A stretch of DNA of 64,000 nucleotides, taken from Hyphococcus sp. Its GTDB lineage: Bacteria; Pseudomonadota; Alphaproteobacteria; Caulobacterales; Parvularculaceae. Numbering within the stretch: the first letter of the stretch is position 1; each line of letters begins with the position of its first letter. The notes below the pieces were generated by a model. That model made no database searches. It had not been told where the DNA came from and saw only the letters and a list, made by a program, of their open reading frames with translations. The DNA is taken from contig JAJFGB010000009.1 of the NCBI GenBank assembly GCA_021776335.1, positions 930,001 to 994,000 of the forward strand, written 5' to 3'. Of the stretch, positions 54,036 to 63,300 are shown piece after piece. Made by a program: the position numbers and the translations under genes.

Positions 54036-56846
54036 TCACCCAAACAAGAAGTCATCTTGATGGAGGTCCGCCTTAGCGACGCCGGTGAGCACCAGCATAT
54101 CACCATTGCCAAAATCGATGGTGGTATTGCCGCCGCTTTCAGTCGCCGCATTGAAGATTTCCGTGAATGTATCAAAGGCGGCGCCAAAACTGGAAAGCGC
54201 GATGATGTCGTCAGTGCTCATACCGGCAGTGAAATCACCGACCGTGTCCATGTCATCGCCTGATGCAAAGATGAATGTGTCATCACCAGCGTTGCCGAAA
54301 ATAGCATCGTTGCCCGCATCACCCTCGATCACATTGGCGCCGGCATTGCCGGTAAGCGTATCGTCAAATGCCGAGCCGATGATGTTTTCGATCGTATATA
54401 ATCGATCACCCTGCGCATCGCCGCCCGATTGCGTCACCACTTGCAAATTGACCGTTACCGCCGCCGCCGACGTCCGATAGTCTGCGGTATCTATTCCCCC
54501 ATGGCCGATCAGCAGATCAACACCTGCGCCACCGGCCAGAATATCGGCGCCATCAAAGCCGCGCAGGGAATCATTTCCTGCGTCTCCCTGGATGAAATTA
54601 GCGAGGGCGTCGCCGGATAGCTTGTCGCCAAACGCCGAACCGATAATATTTTCGATCGTATATAATCGATCGCCCTGCGCGTCGCCGCCTGATTGCGTCA
54701 CCACTTGCAAATTGACCGTCACCGCCGCTGCTGAAGTTCGATAGTCCGCAGTATCTGTTCCGGCGTGGCCAATCAGCAAATCAACGCCAGCGCCGCCAGT
54801 CAAAATGTCGTTGCCGTCAAAACCACGCAGAGCATCATTGCCAGCGGCGCCGGATATCTGATCATTGCCCGCTTCTCCACGGATGGAATTGGCGCCAGCG
54901 TCGCCGGTGAGCGTGTCATGAGATGCTGAACCGACAATATTTTCGATCGTATATAACCGATCGCCCTGCGCATCGCCGCCTGATTGCGTCACCACTTGCA
55001 GATTGACTGACACCGCCGCCGATGAAGCGCTATAATCGGCGGTGTCAATGCCGCCATGGCCAATCAGCAGGTCGACGCCAGCGCCGCCAGTCAAAATATC
55101 GGCGCCGGCAAAGCCGCGCAGGGCATCGTTGCCGCTACCGCCAGATATCTGATCATTGCCCGCGTCGCCGCGGATGTCGTCATTGCCACTCCCGCCAGTT
55201 ATTGTGTCAGCACCGGCGCCACCGACAATAAGATCATTGCCCGCCCCGCCTCGAATGGAATTAGCGAGGGCGTCGCCGGTGAGCCTGTCGCCAAACGCCG
55301 AACCAAAGATATATTCGATCGTATATAATCGATCGCCCTGCGCGTCGCCGCCCGATTGCGTAACCGTTTGCAGGCTGACCGTCACTGCGGCCGTCGACGT
55401 CCGATAGTCCGCAGTATCAATGCCGCCATGGCCAATCAGGAGATCGACACCGGCGCCGCCGATCAAAATGTCATTGCCGTCAGCGCCGCGCAGGGAATCG
55501 TTTCCAGCGCCGCCTGAAATCCGATCATGGCCGGCGTCGCCGCGTAAATCATCGAAGCCAGATCCGCCGAAAAGCGTGTCCGCACCAGCACCGCCGAAAA
55601 GCGTGTCATTGCCGCCCAGTCCGGTAATAACGTCGTTACCAGCAAGTCCATTGATTAAGTTCGCACCGCTTGTTCCGTCAAGAAAATCATCTCCCGCTGT
55701 TGGTCTCATCGGGGCGCCGACAAGAAGTATGTCGCTTTGAGTGATACTGGTGAGCGAGACATTTTTGAGCCGCACACTGTCGGCGCCATTCAGGTTGAAA
55801 ACAACGTCTGAGCCGACCTGTGACGCCGTCGCCAACACATCACTGGCGGAGCTAAAAAGACCGCCATAACCGTCAATTTGCAAAAGATCTGAACCGCCAA
55901 ATCCAAAATCGCTGATGACGTCATCGCCGTCGCCACTTGAAAAAACGAAACGGTCTATGCCGGCTCCCCCACTGATCGTATCATTGCCGGCGCCGCCTTC
56001 GAGACTGTCATTGTCATTATTACCGGACAAGCTGTCATTGCCGGCGCCGCCGAGAATCGTGTCGTCGCCAGCGCCGCCGTGAATGCTGTCATTTCCCTGT
56101 ATCGCCTCGTAAAAATCATCCCCGCCAAGTAACGACACATTTTCGCTGCTGGCAAAACCATACAAATTATCGGCGCCGCTTGTTGGCAGCAAAATCGGCA
56201 ACCCGATATCCTGCAGGATTCGTACTTCCGCTTCGTGAAGATACTCACGGATGCCAGATGAAGTTGACGGCGTCATGACGTAACCGGACAGCGATGAAGC
56301 CAGATGGCTGAGGCCAGAAGCGAGTGGAACCGCCCCGCCAAAAGCTGCAACCGCTGCGGCGCCGGTGAAACTGCCGCCAGAGACAAATGTGTCATAAACA
56401 GCGGTGCTCGAGCTGCCGTCGAACGATATATAGCCAAGTCCATGACCGATTTCGTGCACCATGACGCTGAACAAGTCGATCTTGTTAAAGGGTACGTTTG
56501 CGTCGTCCTCAAGCCCAAAGAAAAACCCGCCAGAATTGATCCGGTCTGAATCAATCGTGATATCAATATCAGACGACGCACCATTCCGGTCCACGCCATC
56601 TTCAAGTTCAAGAATGGGGTCAGCCTGAATCAGCCCGCCCCCAATTGAGCGAAATGAGGTGCCGCCACTGGCAAGTGTCGAACCGCTAAGAGAGCTAAAA
56701 TCAACTTCTATGTCGATAACGGCGCCGCTGCTGAAACTTACATAGCGGCCCCAGTAATCCGCTGCCGCCTGTACAACCGCCAGCGCACTGTTAACATTTG
56801 CGGTCGATACGCCGCCCAAACTGCCTGCTGTAACCGTCCACATCAT
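54036..56846 (-). CDS. RTX protein with N-terminal zinc metalloprotease domain
   Basis: 936 residues, no signal peptide, ATG 56846 behind aggag. Residues 1-220 form the protease head: VMVHEIGHGLGYISF (H131, E132, H135), then, 46 residues after H135, SH181, and a Met-turn-like YVMTPS (M191). The canonical third ligand at HExxHxxGxxH is absent (Ser at that place), so H181 is the probable third ligand, as in metzincins with a long insertion. Residues about 220-840 are GGAGxDxLxG repeats with DYRTSxAAVTVNLQ modules. The C-terminus ends LTGVAKADLHQDDFLFG, identical to the next RTX protein and typical of type I secretion signals. Likely a calcium-dependent secreted protease. Confidence 0.85.
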   Translation of the reverse strand: MMWTVTAGSLGGVSTANVNSALAVVQAAADYWGRYVSFSSGAVIDIEVDFSSLSGSTLASGGTSFRSIGGGLIQADPILELEDGVDRNGASSDIDITIDSDRINSGGFFFGLEDDANVPFNKIDLFSVMVHEIGHGLGYISFDGSSSTAVYDTFVSGGSFTGAAAVAAFGGAVPLASGLSHLASSLSGYVMTPSTSSGIREYLHEAEVRILQDIGLPILLPTSGADNLYGFASSENVSLLGGDDFYEAIQGNDSIHGGAGDDTILGGAGNDSLSGNNDNDSLEGGAGNDTISGGAGIDRFVFSSGDGDDVISDFGFGGSDLLQIDGYGGLFSSASDVLATASQVGSDVVFNLNGADSVRLKNVSLTSITQSDILLVGAPMRPTAGDDFLDGTSGANLINGLAGNDVITGLGGNDTLFGGAGADTLFGGSGFDDLRGDAGHDRISGGAGNDSLRGADGNDILIGGAGVDLLIGHGGIDTADYRTSTAAVTVSLQTVTQSGGDAQGDRLYTIEYIFGSAFGDRLTGDALANSIRGGAGNDLIVGGAGADTITGGSGNDDIRGDAGNDQISGGSGNDALRGFAGADILTGGAGVDLLIGHGGIDTADYSASSAAVSVNLQVVTQSGGDAQGDRLYTIENIVGSASHDTLTGDAGANSIRGEAGNDQISGAAGNDALRGFDGNDILTGGAGVDLLIGHAGTDTADYRTSAAAVTVNLQVVTQSGGDAQGDRLYTIENIIGSAFGDKLSGDALANFIQGDAGNDSLRGFDGADILAGGAGVDLLIGHGGIDTADYRTSAAAVTVNLQVVTQSGGDAQGDRLYTIENIIGSAFDDTLTGNAGANVIEGDAGNDAIFGNAGDDTFIFASGDDMDTVGDFTAGMSTDDIIALSSFGAAFDTFTEIFNAATESGGNTTIDFGNGDMLVLTGVAKADLHQDDFLFG

Positions 56847-57388
56847 CGAGCTCCTGCCTGTTATTCAACTGGGCTCCCCTGCAGCAATTGATCATTTTGT
56901 CAGGCGCGGAGCATATCGAATATCATTTTAAATTCACTCGCCGATACTGAATATTACGCATTTTAAATCTGTCACTTTTGTTATAATTGCAGCGTTTCTG
57001 CTCAGTCTACTGATGGGTTGTGCAGCCAAATAGTTAACGTCTGAACTTGAGACAACAGAGTTGATATTTTGAGTATTTTGAGAACGTCAGCAGAAAACAC
57101 AATTATGTGTAATTGTATTGAAGACCCAGAGTCGAAAACGGAAGCGGGGCTTTTAAAACTTTCGAGACAGCTATTTCGCTTTGGCGCCGCTTGCCAAAGC
57201 AGAAAACCATTCAACCTATCTGACGATATAGAGAGCGCTTGAGGCGTAGCTTTCCGTGATGAGTACGCATGCGCGTTGGCCCATTGCGTTTGTGATCCGC
57301 GATGATTTTTGCAGATGAACCATTGAGTGAGCAATTATAGGGTTATGGAGCCCGGTGACTGCCACGGCGCCGCGCTCTTAAATCTCCG
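56847..57388. other. 542-bp intergenic region between two RTX genes
   Basis: The part next to 56846 is A/T-rich and should hold the promoter of the metalloprotease-RTX gene, but several A/T-rich sequences compete and none is decisive. A TATAAT (56982-56987) lies on the plus strand with no gene after it. A 110-codon minus-strand frame (57002-57334) has no recognisable domain and is not called as a gene. Confidence 0.5.
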
Positions 57389-60300
57389 CTACCCAAACAA
57401 GAAGTCGTCCTGATGAAGGTCTGCTTTAGCAACGCCAGTGAGGATGAGCATATCGCCATTGTCAAAATTGATGGTTGTCGTCCCGCTGCTTTCGGTTGCT
57501 GCGTTGAAGATTTCGGTGAATGTATCAAAGGCGTCGCCGAAACCTGAAAGTGCGATGACGTCGTCAGTGCTCATGCCAGCAGTGAAGTCCCCGATCGTGT
57601 CCATGTCACCGTCTAAAGCAAAGACGAACGTATCGTCGCCAGCGTCACCAAGAAGAGTATCGTTGCCCGCGTCACCATCGATCACATTAGCGCCGGCGTC
57701 GCCGGTAAGCGTATCGTTAAACGCTGACCCAACGATATTTTCGATCGTAAATAATCGATCGCCCTGAGCGTCGCCGCCTGATTGCGTATCCATTTGCAGA
57801 TTGATCGCCACGGCCGCCGATGATGTTCGGTAGTCCACAGTATCGTTCCCGGCATGGCCGAAAATGTGATCAACGCCGGCGCCGCCAGACAAAATGTCGT
57901 CGCCGTCAAAGCCGCGCAGGGAATCAAATCCGCCGCCGCCAGATATAACGTCATTACCAGCGTCGCCTCGCAAATCATCAAAGCCATCGCCGCCGTCAAG
58001 CGTATCATCGCCAGCACCGCCGAATATCGTATCGCTTCCCGCCTCTCCACGGAGCACATTGGCGCCGGCGTCGCCGGTGAGTCTATCCTGACGCGCCGAA
58101 CCGAAGATATTTTCGATCGTAAATAACCGATCGCCCTGCGCGTCGCCGCCCGATTGGGTAACAATTTGCAGGTCTACGAACACGCCCGACGCCGAACTCC
58201 GATAGTCCGCAGTATCGTTTCCGGCATGACCGATCAGGAGATCCGCGGCCACCCCGCCAGATAAAATATCGTCGCCGTCAAAGCCGCGCAGGGAATCATT
58301 GCCGCCGCCGCCGGATAGATGGTCATTGCCAGCATCGCCGCGTAAATCATCAGCGCCGTCGTCGCCATTGATCGTATCATCGCCAGCGCCGCCGAATAAT
58401 GTGTCATTGCCGCCCAAGCCATTGATCGTATCATTGCCGCCAAGACCGTTGACAAAGTCGGCGCCGCTGCCGCCGTCTAAAGAATCGTCGCCGGCCGTTG
58501 GGCTTATCGAGACGTCGAGATCTATATCGCTAACAGTGATGCTGCTGAGCACGATATTTGTCAGCCGCACACTGTCGGAACCATTCAGGTCAAACACAAC
58601 GTCCGCGCCGACTTGCGACGCTGTCGCCAACACATCACTGGCAGAACCAAAAAGCCCGCCATAATTGCTGAAGTGCAAAAGATCCAGGCCTGTTTCGAAA
58701 TCGCTGATAATATCATTGCCGTCGCCGCTCGAAAAATCGAACCGGTCTGCGCCGCCGCCGCCGGTTAGAGTGTCATCGCCAGCGTCGCCCAGAATAGTAT
58801 CGGCGCCAGCTCCTCCATCAATCACATTGGCGGCGGCGTCGCTGGTCAGCGTATCGCCGAACGCCGAACCGATGATGTTTTCGATCGTAAATAGTCGATC
58901 GCCCTGGGCATCGCCGCCCGATTGCGTAATCGTTTGCAGATTGATCGCCACTGCGGCAGATGACGTTCGATAGTCCACAGTATCGTTCCCGGCATGGCCG
59001 AAAATGTGATCAACGCCGGCGCCGCCTGACAAAATGTCGTCGCCGTCAAAGCCACGCAGGGAATCACTTCCGGCGCCGCCAGATATAATGTCATTACCAG
59101 CGTCGCCCTGTAACTCATCAGCACCATCACCACCGTCAAGCGTATCATCGCCAGCACCGCCGAATATCGTATCGCTTCCCGCCTCTCCACGGAGCTCATT
59201 GGCGCCGGCATCGCCGATGAGCTGATCCTGACGCGCCGTACCGAAAACATTTTCGATCGCATATAACCGATCGCCCTGGGCATCGCCGCCCGACTGCACC
59301 ACTCTTTGCAGATCAACGAACACGCCCGCTGCCGAACTCCGATAGTCCGCAGTATCGTTTCCGGCATGGCCGATCAGGAGATCCGCGCTGCCCCCGCCAG
59401 TCAGCGTGTCATCGCCGTCAAAGCCGCGCAGAGAATCGTTGCCAGCGCCGCCGGATATATGATCATTGCCGGCATCGCCGCGTAAATCATCAGCGCCGTC
59501 GCCGCCGTCGATCGTATCATCGCCGGCGCCGCCGAATAATGTGTCATTGCCGCCCAAGCCATTGATCGCATCATTGCCGCCAAGACCGTTGATAAAGTCG
59601 GCGCCGCTGCCGCCGTCTAAAGAATCGTCGCCGACCGTTGGGCCCGAGACGTCGAGATCTATATCGCTAAGCATGATGTTGCTGAGCGCGATATTTGTCA
59701 GCCGCACACTGTCGGAACCATTCAGGTCAAACACAACGTCCGCGCCGACTTGCGACGCTGTCGCCAACACATCACTGGCAGAACCAAAAAGCCCGCCATA
59801 ATTGCTGAAGTGCAAAAGATCCAGCCCTGTTTCGAAATCGCTGATAATATCATTGCCGTCGCCGCTCGAAAAATCGAACCGGTCTGCGGCAGCGCCGCCG
59901 ATTAGTGTGTCATCGCCAGCGTCGCCAAGAATAGTATCGGCGCCCACCCCTCCCTCAATCACATTGGCGACGGCGTCGCCAGTAAGCGCATCACCAAACG
60001 CTGAACCGATAATGTTTTCGATCGTAAACAGCCGATCGCCCTGGGCATCGCCGCCCGATTGCGTAATCGTTTGCAGATTGATCGCCACCGCGGCAGATGA
60101 CGTTCGATAGTCCACAGTATCGTTTCCGGCATGGCCGAAAATGTGATCAACGCCGGCGCCGCCAACTAGAATGTCGTCGCCGTCAAAGCCACGCAGGGAA
60201 TCACTTCCGGCGCCGCCAGATATAATGTCATTACCAGCGTCGCCCTGTAAATCATCAGCACCATCGCCGCCATCGATCGTATCATCGCCAGCGCCGCCGA

Positions 60301-63300
60301 ATATCCTATCGCTTCCCGCCTCTCCACGGAGCACATTGGCGCCAGCGTCGCCGATAAGCCGATCTTGATGCACCGTACCGAAGACATTTTCGATCGCATA
60401 TAAACGATCGCCCTGGGCATCGCCGCCCGATTGGGTAACAGTATGCAGATTGATCGTCACTGCGGCCGATGACGTTCGATAGTCTGCAGTATCGTTTCCG
60501 GCATGGCCGATCAGGAGGTCCGCGCCGGCCCCGCCAATCAGTGTGTCATCGCCGTCAAAGCCGCGCAGGGAATCATTGCCAGCGCGGCCGGATAGATGAT
60601 CATTGTCGGCGTCGCCCCGTAAATCATCAGCGCCGTCGCCGCCATTGATCGTATCATCGCCAGCGCCGCCGAATAATGTGTCATTGCCGCCCAAACCATT
60701 GATCGTATCATTGCCGCCAAGACCGTTGATAAAGTCGGCGCCGCCGCTGCCATCTAAAGAATCGTCGCCGGCCGTTGGACTTAGCGAGACATCGAAATCT
60801 ATGTCGCTAAGCATGATGTTGCTGAGCACGATATTTGTCAGCCGCACACTGTCGGAACCATTCAGGTCAAAAACAACGTCCGCGCCGACTTGCGACGCTG
60901 TTGTCAACACATCACTGGCAGAACCAAAAAGACCGCCATAATTGCTGAAGTGCAAAAGATCCAGGCCTGTTTCGAAATCACTGATAACATCATTGCCGTC
61001 GCCGCTCGAAAAATCGAACCGGTCTGCGCCGGCGTCGCCGGTTAGTGTGTCATCGCCAGCGTCGCCAAGAATAGTATCGGCGCCCGCGTCACCCTCGATC
61101 ACATTGGCGCCGGCATCGCCCGTAAGCGTATCGTTAAACGCCGAACCGACGATATTTTCGATCGTAAATAATCGATCGCCCTGGGCATCGCCGCCCAATT
61201 GCGTAATCGTGTGCAGATTGATCGCCACTGCGGCAGATGATGTTCGATAGTCCACAGTATCGCTTCCGGCGTGGCCGAAGAGATCATCGGCGCCCGCGCC
61301 GCCAATCAGCGTGTCGTCGCCGTCAAAGCCCCGCAGGGAATCACTGCCGCCGCCGCCGGATAGATGATCATTACCGGCGTCGCCGCGCACATCATCATGA
61401 TGGTCGCCGCCATCGATCATATCATCGCCAGCGCCGCCGTATAATGTGTCATTGCTGCCCAAGCCATTGATCGTATCATTGCCGCCAAGACCGTTGATAA
61501 AGTCACCGCCGATGCTGCCATCTAAAGAATCGTCGCCGGCCGTTGGGCTTGTCGAGGGGCTAAGATCTATATTGCTAAGCATAATGCTGCTGAGCACGAT
61601 ATTTGTCAGCCGCACACTGTCGGAACCATTCAGGTCAAAGACAACGTCCGCGCCGACTTGCGACGCTGTCGCCAACACATCACTGGCAGAACCAAAAAGG
61701 ACATCATAACCCTCAAAATGCAATAGATCCGACCCGCCTGATCCAAAATCAGTGATCACATCGTCACCATCGCCGGCTGAAAAATCGAACCGATCTGCGC
61801 CGACGCCGCCGGTTAGTGTGTCATCGCCCGCGTCGCCGACAATAGTGTCATTGCCCGCTTCGCCGAATAAATGATCATTGCCCGCATCGCCGAGAATAGT
61901 ATCATTGCCCGCGTCACCCTCAATTACATTGGCGCCGGCGTCGCCCGTAAGCGTATCGCCAAACGCCGAACCGATGATGTTCTCGATCGCAAATAGTCGA
62001 TCGAGCTGCGCATCGCCGCCCGACTGTGTATCCATTTGCAGATTGATCGCCACTGCGGCAAATGACGTTCGATAGTCCACAGTATCGTTCCCGGCATGGC
62101 CGAAAATGTGGTCAAGACCTGCGCCGCCGGATAAAATGTCGTCGCCGTCAAAGCCCCGCAAAGTATCACGTCCGGCGCCGCCAGATATAACGTCATTACC
62201 AGCGTCGCCCCGTAAATCATCAAGGCCGTCACCGCCATCAAGCGTGTCATCGCCGGCGCCGCCGAATATCCTATCGCTTCCCGCGCCTCCCTCGATCACA
62301 TTGGCGACGGCGTCGCCGGTGAGCGCATCGTTAAACACTGAACCGATGATGTTTTCGATTGCAAACAGTTGATCGCCCTGGGCGTCGCCGCCAGTCGCCG
62401 TCGCCAATGCGAGATCGACCGCTATGCCTGCCAATGATCCGGAATAATCCGCTGTATCAATTCCGGCGCCGCCCTGAAGATTATCCGCCCCCGCTAATCC
62501 GGCAAGGATATCATCACCGGTCGTTCCTGAAAGCATGTCATCGCCTGCGGAGCCGCTAAGCGTATCATTCAAAAGCGTGCCAACAAGAATTTCGATGTTA
62601 CTGAGCACATCTCCCGCAGCATCGCCGCCCTGACCAAGCTGACCTCCCAGTCCGACATTGACGCCTTCAACACCTGTACCGTTTAAGTAAGTTGCAGAAT
62701 CTCGACCGGCGCCGCCATCCAGTGTATCGGCGCCAGCGCCGCCGTCCAATGCATCATCACCAGCGTCGCCAGAAAGTGAATCATCGCCAGCGCCGCCATT
62801 CAAGAAATCCACACCAGCGCCGCCATTGATCGTGTCATTACCTGCGTCGCCAAACAGAAAATCATCGCCATCGCCACCATTGATAACGTCGTTGTGGTTG
62901 TCGCCGTGAATTTGATCACTGCCGCCGCCGCCTGTGATGCTGTCTGCGCCATCGCCAGCCCTGACCAAATCGTTCTGGGCGCCGCCAATAATTGTATCAT
63001 TTCCTGCGCCCGTGTGGGCAAAGGCATCAAAGCCCAGCGACGCCGTCATAAGGTCGGCCGATGCTGTGCCAAGAAGGAGTTCGACAGTCCTGTCTGTGAA
63101 TTCAAGAATCTCAATGCCGCTAGGGTTGAAGCTGCGGCCATTGGTGTCTCTCAAAATTAGGGTTGTCGATGGGTTGGCGCCAAAGCTCTTCCCAACTTCA
63201 AAAAAAGTAAACGGAATAACCAGCGTATCAACACCGCTGCCGCCCGAAACAATTACGTTCCCGCTGGGTGCGCCGAACGCATCTGCGGCAGGCCCCAGGA

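Noticed and set aside
57002-57334. 110-codon minus-strand frame in the RTX intergenic gap
   Set aside because: No domain, no ribosome site, composition of noncoding sequence.
57800-62400. Regularly spaced repeats that could suggest a CRISPR array
   Set aside because: The period is hundreds of bases, lies in one long open frame and encodes RTX units; no short direct repeat with unique spacers and no cas genes.
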